DNA of 64,000 bases from Lasioglossum baleicum (GCF_051020765.1 NC_134929.1:20529135-20593134), one strand, 5' to 3'. Positions 36,245-49,269 are shown, counted from the stretch's first letter. The notes: a model not told the origin generated them from the letters alone. Program-made: numbers and translations.

Positions 36245-39200
36245 GTGTAGCTATTCTGAAAAAATTCCACAAAATTCAAAAACCAGAATGTCCTCTTATC
36301 ATTAGAACTACCGAGTTCTAAATACACAATTGGTACGTTTAGCTATGGTTTCTCTAATTTTGTGCTCGAGGATAATTTTCCAAAACTAGAGAGCTGTATT
36401 TCTGAATGTATCCTGCCACAGTCTACACACTCTTACCGCTATATTCAAATTGAACGAAAACTTTAGCAATTATCCAATATTACGCTGCACTTAAAGTTAG
36501 CAAAAACGATACTACTTGCAGGATGCTTTGATGCATGAACGTAACCATTTAGATTCCCCCTGGTGAAAGTAACTGGGCCACTCGAAATTTTCAGAATTTC
36601 GTCGCGATTTTAGTCGAATCTCACCCACTTGAAATTAAACTGTAGTACTCCAGAGAACCGTGATGCACGTATCAGCATACGCGTTCAAACGACTCGAACA
36701 TCTGGAGCAGTTCTGGAAAATAATTTTCACTGAAAGCATCTTTGTGGACGATTGTGCATGAAACTCGAAGAATCGTTATCGATCAAAGCGGTGTTATTTC
36801 GATATCGCTGGCTCCCCATCTGCGTTGCAACGCCTTTTTAAGTTTCACGCTTGAAATTTTTCGCGTTGAGCGCGTTCAATGACCGAGTTTGTGATCCGGG
36901 ATGATTCGAGGGATCAGCCTGCGAGGGATCCAGTAAAAATCGAGGAAAATTCGAGGCCGTGCCTAAACACCGGTCCCCGTTATTTCGTTATATTCGTCGA
37001 GTCGATAATTATCCACGGGGTGAGAAGAGAAGGATCCCAGCTGGCTGGGAAAAGGATAGTCGCGCAATACTCTCGGCTCGCTGGGGTTCTGCTCCCATAA
37101 GCGCAACCTCGATCTCTTGAAAGCCTGTCTCCAGAAATTCGAACAATTTTCTAAGCGGACCTTGGAGCTCCGACCTCGCGGTTCGGTTCTTCAGCCTCCG
37201 TCGTGTTTGAAAAATTGATCCGGGGAGCGAATGTCTCGCGCGGAGATGTTGCGGAAATATTGATGAACTCGGGAGATGAAAGTTTTGTTCGTTCCGTTGG
37301 AGACTGGTTCTTGAACTTGGGCTTGTCAATTAATTTTGCAGCGATCGCTGTGTTGGATGGACCTTGGAAACTTTTACGAAAGCTCGATATTGAAATGTGT
37401 GGAACTTGTAGGAACCTCCGACAACATCGCGAGATTCCAGGGAGAAGTTTGTGGGAGAAGTTTCAATATATATAATACAATAAGTAGAATAGCCACAGTT
37501 AGGACCGACAACACAATTTCGTACCAAGTTCTTCCTTCCCACAGTCCGTTAATCGTTTCTCCAGCAACTATGCAAGGCGCGTTTCCACAGCGCGCTGCAG
37601 CTAACTGAGATCTCGCGGCTTTCCTTCCGGTGTACACGGCCGGGTGGAAGGGCGGCGGTAAAACGCGACAGCTTTTCAAAGCAACAACGCGACACCGTAA
37701 TTCAATCACGGGGAAATTTCGTTTGCCGCTCGGCGCATAATTAAATCGATGCTGGCGGCGCGGCACGACTAGGCTAGGCGTTCTCGCCACTCGGCCGAGC
37801 AATCGGGTGTCCCGTCGAACGATCTACAAACGATGCTCGAGGATCTTTTCAAACCGGCCTGTGCCGCAGCTTCGTTTCATTCCGCTCGGTTCCTCTCTGT
37901 TCCGAAGTCGAGAAGCTCGATCGGTCGCGACGGTATGCATAATTCATCGAGTAGCTATCGTGGAGCAGAACGAGAACGATCAAAGGTCCTCGCATAATGG
38001 ACACGCGCTTAGCCGTCGAGAAATTTCGAAACTGCATGCTGTTACGAAGAGACGGAAGGCCAGAGAAAGGGCGAGAGATCTAACGAGGAGTTCTAACGGA
38101 ACGCCTCGAGCAATAATCTCTCTCGAATACCCAGAATTATGGTAATGCCTTCGGCGACGACGCGGGATAGAGCTTGTCAGTCGTGGAGCATTGTCGCGCC
38201 GCGATAAGACGCTCGTCCTCTAGAGGATCTCGTTCGATCGACAAGCATCGATCGACTGGGTCGTGTTCTCTCCTCGAAGGAGAGGCACGCGTCAATTCAC
38301 ACGCCGCTCCGTCAGTTGATTATCGACGAGTTGCAGCCTCGGTTCGTCTGTTTCCTCTACCGTGATAATGTCCGACCAGCTCGTGGATGTTTCACCGAAC
38401 GTTTGCTTAAGTAAATTGGCAATGATTCGATCTCTGTGGATGCCAAGGAGGAAACAGCAACACAAATTACTCCGTACAGGCGCGCTCTCCTGACATTTCA
38501 TTCGATTTCCAGCTGTTTCCATTAAATTCTACCGCTCGAAAGTTGTTACATCGTCGGCTGTAGCTCGTCGGAGCGAATTGGGCGGTTGCAGGGCCACCGC
38601 CGAGAGCGACGACCAGCTAAATCCCTCCTCCATGACTCATAGTCATGTGGACGCTAGCGGGTCTCATGCGTGCTTCCGTATACCTCTCCCCACCATCGAC
38701 CTCTCTCGTATGACGCCCCGCCCATCCCGTTCCGCCCTGTGGCTCCTCCTGCTACTCTCGCTCGCTTGACACGAGAAACTGAGCCAGCTTAAGGCGACCT
38801 GGCCGTCTAGACGGTCAAAAAAGTCGATCTCTCCGTTTCTTTTCAGTCTCCTTTCAAGCTCGCACGCTCGTCTGGCGAAAATTCAGGATATCGTTGGGCT
38901 TATCGTGTCTCCTCGCTCGTGTTCCTTCGAGCCGCAAGATTTAAATTTAGATTAGTCTAGCGCGAGAAGGAAAAGCTGATTGACACGCGTTGTCTTAGAA
39001 AAATGATCACCTCGGCATTCTGAACTCCTAAAACGGAAATGATCGATTGCCTGAGATGATAAAATCGCAACTTTAACCCTTATTTTTGTGTTCAAACTTG
39101 ACAAGTGAAATGGAAAAATAGACAATAGGCGTATAGCGGTCCAGGTGTCGGTGGTTGATGGATTATGCTCTTCTAACGCGACCGCTCGTTGCATGGATAA

Positions 39201-41380
39201 GCGTCCCACGCGATCGGCCTGTAATTCGATCAGGGAAGGCTCGAACGATGCTAAACGCAGCCGCTCGGGCCATTACTAAAATAAGAGCCGCCGCGGTGTT
39301 GGTTGACGTTACACGAGGCATCGGCAACACATCGGCGATAACACGTGCGAGTTCGAAACTGCCAGAAATCGATGGGGTATCTCTTGGTCCCTCTCAGTGG
39401 GTACTAAAAGCACGGCCGGGTAAATCGCTAAGTGCAAAACACGGTAAAGGTACAAGGCAGAAAGCGGCTTCCGGCTGCTAGGCCGGAGAGTCCCGGCCCG
39501 AGTCTGCTTCCGGTTTCCGCGGATTTTCATCTTCGACTACAGGAAGTTCTCCCTGCAAGATTACATACGTGTACTTGTATGTACACTTGCAGATTTTGTT
39601 GTTCTTCTTGGAAATTTATACAATTAGTGTTAAAGTAACAAAAATTGAAACTGGTTATTAAACTGTGAATTCATAATCGAATATTTATTTCATTTTTTAA
39701 TGGTTTGTATCGGTTGCAAATATTCCTGAACGGCTTGAATGTTTTTCCTGATTTCCATTTGCTGCATACATTTTCATCATAAAATCCGCAGTTTACTAAT
39801 TACGTGGATTAAGCGAGGACTATAAATATTGAAGAGTGTGTTGGTGATTGAACTCTCTACCACAGATTGGAAGATCGCAGCTGCACGTTCATAATGACCT
39901 CGCGGAACTCAATACTCAATTTATTTATTTGATGCTGGTGAATCGGCCAAGGCCTCAATTTTTGTTCCTCGCGAATTTGATACGAGCAACGAGCATTTTA
40001 CGACCGTGATTCCTTCGACAGACTCGCTCGAGAGGGTTTACGATGCCGATTTAAAGCCGGCCGAAACAATGCGTGCCAATAGTCTTCCAATTGTCATAGA
40101 TTGCCACGTAAACAAACGACCGGAGAAACAAAGACCGTATCGCGGAATAAAATCCCAGGAGGATCGGCGAACAGTTCGGAAACGTATGCATGCGGCGCAC
40201 TTTCCTCGAAACGTGATTCCATATTCCCCGAGTATGATGTTTAACCCTTTAAATTTCCAGTCTGAGCCCTCTGCAAAATTACTGAAAATTTGTAGAATCA
40301 GTGGACAGGATTGTTTATTATTTATAAAATCTTTAAAATGAGTGCACAGAAAGCATAGAACAATAGCAGCATTAGAAGGATAATGTAGGCATGTTATCGT
40401 TAAGAGATTGAAATTATCAAGACAGGAAACAAATTTTCTCTCGCACGTTTTGTAATCAGTGAAAAAATTTTCACACAGTCTGTTAATCAATTATATATAG
40501 CCTCCATCATTTTCTTCGTTTCGTAAAAATGTCAGAACGTTCGAATCTCACGGTACGAAATGATCCTCTTACACTATGACCAGATCTTGTCCAACTATTT
40601 TAAACCAACTACAACTTCTACGTTTCATTGTTCTTTCCTTCTCATCCAATTCGCATAAACGAAGTTCCACGGTAAGGTTAAAAGGATTTCCACCGACGAC
40701 AAGCAAAGGCGATCGGCTCACGCTGCGCCTCGGCCGACTTTGGTCTCGGGACGCGTGCGCCAATTATCGACGGGGGCCTAAGTTAGGGGGAGGGGGATGT
40801 TAATTAGGGCGGCATAATCATTGTCCTCAAGTTCATTACCCCGCGACGAGTTCGGTGTATCGTATCGTTCGATTACAAAGCCAGAAGTGTCCTTGAGGCG
40901 CGAGCTGTCTGCGCGACCTACGGTTCCGGAAATTAAGACACGACTGCGGTTCGATGAGCACATCGACGTTCTGCAGGATCCATTTCTAATTAGCAAAGGG
41001 AACGGTGCCGCGGAAATAGAACGATACGATTGGTCGCGGTTAATGGAAAAAGAATCCACGAAACGCCAGCCCTTTCTGAGGGAAGCTGGCCGAGTTGCGG
41101 CTTTCTTCTCCGAAATCGACGTTCGCTCTTCTTCTCCCCGGTGATTATCAAAGGGAGAAAGAGGCAGGGAGAGTGGAAGGTTCAACCTGTACCGGGGTGA
41201 TTTTATTTTAGGAACCGAGGGGCTGTAGGGGGATCGTGTGTATAGATTTTTCGTTTCTCGTGTCATTGAATCTGCCGAGGAAATTCTATTTCTTGGAACT
41301 TGTTCTTCTGTCTCCTGTCGATGCGTTGTATCTTTGGGACTGGTTTCAATTAGGGTGGCATCGGCGAATGATTTGTATGT
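36245..41380. other. Non-coding stretch
   Basis: CpG-rich at 37.6-38.9 and 40.7-41.2 kb, possibly regulatory. A 209-codon minus frame at 40778-41407 is Ser/Arg-rich without family features. A consensus-like donor (CCACGGTAAGG) near 40670 has no supported exon. Confidence 0.5.
39658..39797. mobile_element. ACTGCGGAT-family MITE, decayed copy
   Basis: TTAAACTGTGAATTCATAA at the left and CATAAAATCCGCAGTTTA at the right; about 140 bp. Confidence 0.5.
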
Positions 41381-41481
41381 AACCCTTTGCACTCCAAAAC
41401 TGAACAAAAAGCTGCTGTACCATTATTCAAAATATTGCTCACATTATTAAATCTAATCAATTACTACACATTTGAGTGTAT

Positions 41482-42301
41482 TCAGCTGTTAGAATTGCAC
41501 TTTGCTATCGTAGAAGCACTCCTCTCAATGTAATGATAGCAGAATCCAAGATGATGCTGCTATCAGACAGGTCAATTTTTCTATGCGAACGATACCTTGC
41601 TAAAATTGTTTCAAACAAACGTTCCAAAAATTTTTAATACTGTCACTAAATACTTTCATCTATCCAAAAGGAAAAACTCTAGATTCAAAAACAAAATTCT
41701 TGACATATGCATTGATTGTCTTCCTGAGCTAAAAGATAATATTATCTCTAATAATAATTACAATTTATATTGCCATGATTTTTCAATACATTGGTAACAT
41801 CCATCCCAATAACACAACTCTGGGTTCAGAGCTTGGAGATCCAGTTGATCCTAACCCTCAAATAAAAAAAATCCTAATAGTAATCCTAATATAAATCCTG
41901 ATTATGTTCTGGTTGTTCTTGTATTTGCTACGACTTAAACATTCGTTTTAAAAAAAGTATCGATAGAAGCGCGTCGATCTTTACAGCGGAATGCTTGGCC
42001 CTGTGCGACGCTATGGACATTACACTTCAGCATAGAAATCGCTCTTTTGCTATTTTTACTGATTCTTTGAGTGCCTTGCTTAGTCTAAATTCCATTAGCT
42101 TCAAAATCAGAACAAATCCTTTCATCCTCGAAATTAAAAAAAAGTATGTGAAATTCCGTCAGGACAACTAACATTCCATAAAATTTTTCTGGATCCCTTC
42201 ACACATAGGAGTGTATAGAAATGAAGATGCGAATTCCTTTGCAAAAGCTCCCACATCTTTTAACACAGCGGACATTTCAGCGGACACCTCAGACTAATAG
42301 G

Positions 42302-42351
<50 letters not shown>

Positions 42352-42863
42352 ACTCGATCCTCAATTACTGAGCAAGGCACCATCAAGGGTATACATTATT
42401 TCCAAAAATTCTACAACCCAAATCAAACTCCCTGGTTTGCTCAAAATTTTGATGACTACATTAAAAGGCGTTTTATATCCACAGTAAACCGTATCAGGGC
42501 CAATCATTATAATCTCGCTGCCTCTCTGTATCGAGTAAACATTGTTAGTGATCCCAGTTGTAAGTGTAATTATAGCTCCGAGGACTTAGATCATGTTCTA
42601 TGGCAGTGTCGTCTTTATAATTCCCAAAGAATTAGTAAATAAGTTTCGCAAAATTAAGTTTTTTCTGCCATTAAAAGCGGACATTTTCTTTGCTAAACTT
42701 AATGTTAAAGCCTGCGAATATATCTTCCACTTTTTAAACGACTGCAATCTACATCTCTAGCGATTATTAAATCTGTCATTGTACGCTAACTGTAAGCCTA
42801 CTGTATAATTGTTACAGCTGAAATAAACCTATAATAGGTTTCAGTGGCTCAATAAAAAAAAAA
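41482..42863 (+). mobile_element. 5'-truncated non-LTR retrotransposon (LINE) 3' end
   Basis: Conceptual translation gives C-terminal reverse-transcriptase sequence (RRSTPLNVMIAESK, near 41510), an RNase H domain (AECLALCDAMDITL and FAIFTDSLSALLSL near 41985-42085; FWIPSHIGVYRNEDA near 42187) and a Cys-His tail (CKCN...LDHVLWQC near 42560). This order is typical of R1/I-type LINEs. The element ends in a poly(A) run (42851-42864). The flanks ACATTTGAGTGTAT (41468-41481) and ACATTTAAGTGTAT (42864-42877) are a 14-bp target-site duplication with one mismatch. Frameshifts and a (CT)n expansion break the frame, so it is dead. Confidence 0.85.
42305..42348 (+). repeat. (TC)n microsatellite inside the LINE
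   Basis: About 22 TC units just downstream of the RNase H coding segment. It arose or expanded after insertion. Confidence 0.95.
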
Positions 42864-43501
42864 ACATTTAAGTGTATATTATTCTAGGTCGGTAGGAATG
42901 TTTAACTTTCGAGTTAAAATATTTAAGTTCCGTACGAATGAAATGAAAATATTCTAGGAAGAGAAATTTGGTATCGGAATTAAGATGCAGTTTTTCTCTG
43001 TTCAATATTATCGACATAACGTATCAATAAGACATCGATAATCGATAGTTAGATCTCCAATAGAGGGTGGCAGATCGCGCGGATGCTATCGGCGAAGAAA
43101 TGGACAGAAAAGCAGATCGGACCGATAAGGGTTCGCGTGGCTGTAAAAAGTAATCTCGTGGACGGCGAAATTGTCCGTAAACCTTGAACCGTTCACCAGC
43201 TCTGGAAGGCTACTCGCGGAATACTCGCGAGTCCACGAGGCCTTCGAGAGGGAGGAATCGATTGGTTAGATTCTTTTGAAAGGATTATACGGGGTGGATT
43301 TCGTGCCATGAAAAAGGGACTGCTAACGTAATGGTCTTCGCAAGATTCGCTCCAGTAACCGGAACACGATCGATCGATATTATTGGCCCGCCAATCTGCG
43401 CTCCTCCCTCGTTCCCGTTCGATTCGGAGATTGTTTCCGCGTGCCGATTGAAAACTATACTATTCTTTGCGCCTCAAAGTGTAGTACAAGCACTTTGTTA
43501 A

Positions 43502-43730
43502 CCCTCGCTCACAATATCACGAACATGTTGAGAAACAAACAGATATCGTGTCTGACTCGTGATGAAGATTCTGATAAAAATATGTGTTAATAATTTCCTT
43601 CAAACCGAATTAAAATTGGAAAACGTATAGGCATACACAATAGATATAAATTGTCTCCCTCTTTAGGAAATTATGATCTACAAAAAAGTTCTAATCACTG
43701 AAACCGTAAAATAAATCGTAGGGCAACGGC
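43502..43730 (+). mobile_element. piggyBac-like MITE, left copy
   Basis: Starts after TTAA (43498-43501) with CCCTCGCTCAC. Shares with 46542-46776 (inverted) TCGTGTCTGACTCGTGATGA, ACAATAGATATAAATT and CTAATCACTGAAACCGTAAA. The right terminus GTAGGGCAACGG is decayed and directly abuts the TTA of the next element. Confidence 0.65.
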
Positions 43731-43733
43731 TTA

Positions 43734-44798
43734 GGGTGGATTTATAGTGGAGCTGCGAGCATCGATGATAGCGGCGCGGCGCACAGTGGTCGATTTGCTC
43801 GAAAACGTGCCCAAAAATCGAAAAAATGAATTTTCAAATCGTGAGTTTTGGATCCTTGGGTTGGTTGTACTTATGTTTGGGCTATTTTATGGTTATTGAA
43901 AAAAGTGTCTGGCCCTTCTACCAAACCGAGAAATTCAGTATGAAAATGACATTCTTTGAGAGCGCAGCTACGTACTGCGAATTATCGCGTCAGCAAAGTG
44001 TGCATAACTCGCTACATTTACATTATATTGTGCTAATTTTCATTCTATAATATGGAGGGTACCCCTGGAGGTAATTAAATCATACTTATGTATTGTATAA
44101 GGTGCAAATAATTATGGATAATCTATTATACGGGATGTATAAAAATTTCATACAAAAATTTCAGAAAACTAGGGAAATAGTTACGATTTTGAGGGATTGT
44201 GAGCATGGGACTTGTACACACTTTTAGATTATAATATCACCTAGCAGAATCAACAAAGATCGGACACCCCTAGGTGCCACTTTAGTTATTATAACTATTT
44301 TTGTAATGCGAAGTGCATGTCCGTATTACAAATGTCCGTATTCAATCCTCTTGGCGGCCGTAGTTGCTGCGAGCACTATGGCCGCCACGGGGAGCGAGAC
44401 GCGCGGCCGGGAGAAGTGGGGGTATTCCACGGGTATTCCTTGAGAATCCCTATCACGCGTGCTACTTCTGGCCATGCCTGTAATAGATTCTATCTCTTAG
44501 ATTATTCTGCTGTTAGTGTATAGCGGAACGATTTGAAGTTTTTTGTAATTTTGACATCAGATTTACAATCAGCGATCCTAAAAACCTATGAGTATCAATT
44601 TTGAACTAAATTGGAGTACTCTTTCCTATTTTGGGCACGTTTTGGCGATTTCCGACCACTGTGCGGCGCGGTGAAAAGAAACCAACATTCGTGACAACAT
44701 TTCGACACATACTAATGAAAAAGTACATATGTATTTTCTTTGTTTTTCTTTTTTTTTCACCGCACAGCTCACCTCGCTGCTCCACTATAAATCCACCC
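43734..44798. mobile_element. PIF/Harbinger-like MITE, 1065 bp
   Basis: Terminal inverted repeats GGGTGGATTTATAGTGGAGC and its complement ending CCACCC, each flanked by TTA (43731-43733 and 44799-44801), the 3-bp target type of PIF/Harbinger. Subterminal GCGCACAGTGGTCG and AACGTGCCCAAAA are also inverted. No transposase frame was found. Other superfamilies are not excluded. Confidence 0.65.
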
Positions 44799-44801
44799 TT
44801 A

Positions 44802-46301
44802 GAGACGAGGTCTACACCCTGCGTGATGAATTTCAGATGACTAGCGCTCGTATCGCAAATAGATCGATAATGTCGGGCGGTGTCACAGTGAAATTTGCAG
44901 CCGAAGATCACACCGGGTGTCGTGCCACGGCGAACTTTGACTCGCGGAAGCAATTATCGGGCCAATTCTCCGGGGCACCCCGGAACACCTGTGCCACCCC
45001 ACAATTCATCGATCGCGGCTCGCGATGTTTGATCGTTCCCTGTGTGCCGCGATTACGTAGCTGGCCGCGGGCAATTTGTCGGACCGAGCAGCTGGGACAC
45101 GCGAACATCTTTGCGAGAAGATACCCTCTCATTCCCCTCTCCGTCTATCTTACTGTGTGTTCTCGCCACCGAGCATCCCTTAATTATTTTCGACAACGAT
45201 AACGGAGGGCAGATTCCCCTGATCCCCTTTTATCCGGATCGTACGCGTTATCGGGAAAAGTCTAACCGCGATATTCGGGAATGTACAGGAAGATTCGTGA
45301 ACTTCTCTGACACTGACGACACTGACTTCACTGACAATGAAACATTTACCACGATATTATTATGTTTCGGCCTTCACACTTACCAATATCGTGTCTCTAC
45401 CGTAAATGTGAAGTGCGAAATTCAATCGCTTGTGACACGAGTAATTAAGATCGTAATTATACCGTGTTAGGTGTCATTTCAATCAGAAAAACGAGACGAA
45501 TACGATGGTAAAAGTTTCATAGAAAAGGAAAGAAAGAAAAATTAGGATAGTTGCAATTTTGCTTCGCTTGCATTCGACACCTCGCTGGTTTGGTCACTGG
45601 TTCAAAGAGGGATCCGTTTTAACAGTTACGGTAGAGATATTTTTCACAGTTATACGGAGAGAGTGCCGTACAGGTCAGACACAGAGCACAATGGTGCCAG
45701 AGTGGACGCTTCCATCTCGTCCAAAGTGCCTAATCGCGAAACGAGAATCCGTGTAATTGTTCGAAGTGGTTGAATCGCGTGTCCCGAGTCATTCCCGAAG
45801 CAGGGACCGTATACGTGACCGAATCGAATAGAAATCGTGGAGCGTTCAATTCTTTTGTAGCGCTCGGTGCTTGCGCAATCGTTCAATTACCGGAACAGAA
45901 CCAACCGGTAGAGGACGAGTTATTTTCCTTGAAACCTTGTTACGGATAATTTCGAAATATCCAACGTTTTCTCCGCTGCGAAATAAATTTGCGAGTAGAC
46001 AAGACGCTCCCGGCAATGCTGGGAAAGAAACCGAGAGAAGGATCCGTCCTCTAATAACCTTGGCTGGAACCGTTCGTAATTCGCCGTCGTCGCCGAGAAC
46101 AGGATTCTTATTGCGTTTGTGACTCGCCGTTGCATTCGCGATACTCTTCTTTGTGTTCTCGTGGTATCCGTAAATTTTTCAACTGCGACAGTCGCATCGA
46201 CGAACGTTGCTGTGGTGGAAATGCTGTGGTGGGTTGAAATCCACAATATGGGGCAGACGGGGGTAGGTGTGTTTGCGGAGAATAAGTAGAACGTTGGATA
46301 A
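44802..46301. other. Non-coding stretch
   Basis: Includes a short CACTGA-type hexamer repeat near 45310-45335. No exon recognised. Confidence 0.5.
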
Positions 46302-46868
46302 AGGAATAGTCTAAGTAAAGATTATTCAACCGAAATTTAGCAATTAATGAAAATTTAGAGGGGGTTTGATTAAATTATTGTAGTAAAAAATTTCAGTAAA
46401 GGAAAATTTAGTACATACTAGTAAGAATTATAAAGATACTGGAATAGTCGTAGTGAAAATAATTCAACCGAAATGGTTATTTGTGAAAATTTAGAAGGGG
46501 TGTGATTAAATTAATACAGTAAAAATTTGCATAAATTTTAACCCCTTGCCCTACGATTTATTTTACGGTTTCAGTGATTAGAACTTTCTTTGCAGTTCTC
46601 TCGTAATTTTCAGAAAAAGGAGAAAATTTATATCTATTGTATGCGCACATGTTCTCCGATAACTATACATTAACGAAACCAAACTAGAATTTCATCTCGG
46701 TTTAAAGGAGATGAATTTATTAGACTCTGTTCGGGATCTTCATCACGAATCTGACACGATTTTGTAGGGCAAGGGGTTAATAATAATAGGATTGTCCAAA
46801 TAAAAATGATTGAAAAACTAGCGAATTTGAAGGGGATTAACCAGCTGGAAAAATTGATTAAACAATAG
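46302..46868 (+). repeat. Three tandem copies of an about 110-135-bp unit, split by a MITE
   Basis: GGAATAGTC...ATTCAACCGAAAT...GAAAATTTAGAGGGG...GATTAAATTA at 46302 recurs at about 46440 and, more diverged, at about 46790 after the piggyBac-like MITE. Confidence 0.6.
46542..46776 (-). mobile_element. piggyBac-like MITE, right copy, 235 bp
   Basis: Perfect terminal inverted repeats CCCCTTGCCCTAC / GTAGGGCAAGGGG with TTAA on both sides (46538-46541 and 46777-46780), the hallmark of piggyBac-superfamily insertion. No coding frame. It is inverted relative to the copy at 43.5 kb. Confidence 0.8.
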
Positions 46869-48864
46869 TGCGCGCACCCGATCCAAGGGCCTAAAAGTGT
46901 TATACACCGGATCTCTATCTTTCCGCCTGCTCCTGGGAGAAGAAGACATTCAAATCGGTTAATCGAGCGACAACGTTTCACGAAGAGCCTCGAACGGCCC
47001 TGGTTTAACACAGATACGTCAAGGATGCGGACGACTGCGGACCAAGATCCTACTCGGTCGCACAAAGGCGTCTAACAATAGATCACGTGTTCCCTCCTTT
47101 GGGGATGCTTTAGTAAAATCTTGTCGGTACAGTCATTTGTGTAATCTCTCTTCCCTTTCCCCTCGATATTCCTCGAATTAAAGTTGCAGCTTAACTCTAT
47201 GAACGTTTCGCGAAGTTCGTTTGCTCTCCACATTCTTTATTTCGCTGCAGTCCTTCTTGCTTAAGGAATCGCGGCTCGTAAAAAGAACTTTCATTCCGTG
47301 TTCCCTGCAGAAAAGAGTTCGCAGAAATTCGCCGTACGACCCCGGTCACGTTGCTGGAACTTTCGGCCATTTTGCAGACCCTTTTCGACGATCCTTCACC
47401 GAGGGACCTGGCAAGCGTTCGATTACTGTGTGAAATATTACCAGGAGAAATTCTGGCAATCATCGTCGGCCTTCCTAGTTCGCTCGAGACACACCGCCAT
47501 TGTGTTTTCAACCGTAACACCGAAAGAACGCTAAACTCTCGCCGAAAATCCCCGATAAAACCATTACAACTTCGTAGAAAAAATCGCACCCTAACTTATT
47601 CAAAAGGACAAAACTTCTACCTCCGTGTCCTCGAATTGAATTATTTTCAAGGGACCCTTTACGTGGAAACACGGAGGGGAAGACTTCCTCGAAACAATTT
47701 TACCGGGTCAACCGGCTCGAGGGAGTTTAAACAATTTTTCTCGCTTTAACGTGACTGCGTCGGGAAAATTCAATCACGCCGCATTAAGGTGGAGGCTTCA
47801 CTCTTCGAAATGAGTTCAGATAGAGTATCGTGCGATTTTCTTCGACGAAGTTATGGTAATTATTATTGATTTTATATATGTGGCGGATTATATTTACGAA
47901 GAATCAATTTCAACGTCTTCCGCTTCTCGCAATTGATGCAAACAATTTTTATTTCGCGGACGTAAATCAGGGTAATAAATCAGGACGCTGACCAATTCGG
48001 GGACGCTGGTGCTAACATTTTAATCCGCGGGAACGGCAAAGAAGTCACGTAGACCTGTTCGAGGCGCATGCCGAGCGTACCTCGCGAGATTTGGCACTCG
48101 CACAAGTATTCCCGTTGATTTGGTACATACGTGCACAAGTATTCTCGGGAAGTTTGACAATCGCATTCGCGGCCGAGTTTATTCAGAGTCGCGGAGGTTC
48201 GCGATCGTCCGTGAACAGCCGATAATGAGATGTCTGCGTGTCCCGGAGCGTCGAGCTCGCGAACAAACGTCGCGTCGCCAACTTCCGAAGAAAGCCTCGA
48301 CTTCTGCCGGAAGTGACGCGCCGGGAATCGATGACTGGACCCAGCTGCTTTGCACACGACTTTGAAACGGCTGCACAGAGTTCCCAATGTTCCCGTTACG
48401 GGAACAAACGAGGAGCGAAACAATTTTTTCACGACACGACGCACATAGAGGTCGAAAGAGAATAAGAGAGATCCATGCGTCCGTTAAATCGATCCTGGCA
48501 GGCATTCGAACCCTTTGAAGGTACTGTTGCGTTCCGGTGTCACAGGGCTCGCCTAAAGGTTAAGAGTATCTGCTTTGCTCGCAAAGGCATCACGGATCCG
48601 TCGAATTTCAGGTGTCAACACCTGGCTCTGACAAACTTTGAGGCTGTCTGGGCCAGAATCGCCAGATTAAGACTTGTCCTCCCACTCTATCTTCTCCTTC
48701 TACCACGGCATTTCCCACGCTTCCACGGGCCGGTCACGTGACGCGTCTCGTCTCTGCCGTGGAGGAGAGAGGGAAACTATATTCCCCCTCAATTCGTGCT
48801 CCCTCTCCTCATCTGACCGCTCTGGACGTATCGCAGTGGGCCAGATCAGTGTTCCGATATGGTG

Positions 48865-49035
48865 CATCTTTTCTCGCACATGCGCGGCCAAAACAGTGAC
48901 GTATCTATATTAGGATGATGAGGTAGCAGAGCCCTCAGGCAGTTATATTGGCAGGAATGTACTGAAATAATCTGCTCCGGACAAAAAGACTCCAGGCAGT
49001 GATGGTACGTAAGGCGCTTTTTTCGCGCATGCGCT
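48865..49035. promoter_or_regulatory. Two NRF-1/Ewg-like palindromes (possible promoter)
   Basis: CGCACATGCGC near 48877 and CGCGCATGCGC near 49025 resemble the TGCGCATGCGCA site bound by NRF-1 (Erect wing in insects), usually found at CpG-type promoters. PHPT1 is the only plus-strand gene known downstream (about 1.6 kb away), but no first exon could be tied to these sites. Confidence 0.25.
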
Positions 49036-49258
49036 AGTTTCGTCAGGAACGTATCTACGTCCGAAGTTTGTGGGGAACTGTGGCGGCCTTGGCGCCTGGA
49101 AAACTTGTCAGTATTTAACCTGTGGTAATTTTGTAAAAATACAATCGTACAGAATTGAATTTAAACACATTTTGAAGCTTCAATCTTCCTCTTTCCGTGA
49201 ACACTAAATTTCCATTTCTGGACTTGGCGCTGCCCTACGGCAGAGGCCAAAAATTAGA

Positions 49259-49269
49259 GGGGGGGGGGG
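49259..49269 (+). repeat. Poly(G) run of 11
   Basis: Eleven consecutive G; a likely slippage or sequencing-error site. Confidence 0.9.

Larger units (their letters stand above)
41381..42930. mobile_element. Decayed TTAA-type MITE split by the LINE
   Basis: The sequence left of the LINE (ACCCTTTGCACTCC and ATCTAATCAATTACTA) and the right remainder (ATGTTTAACTTTCGAGTT) together match, inverted, a repeat at 12655-12880 that begins TTAACCCTTCGCACC. The LINE target lies in the middle of this older element. Confidence 0.55.

Noticed and set aside
40660..40680. CCACGGTAAGG donor as the end of the PHPT1 His-bearing exon
   Set aside because: In the needed phase a TAA stop lies four codons upstream, and the sequence does not resemble the family.
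40778..41407. 209-codon minus-strand open frame
   Set aside because: Ser/Arg/Thr-rich, no domains, overlapping frames on the other strand; a GC-richer non-coding block.
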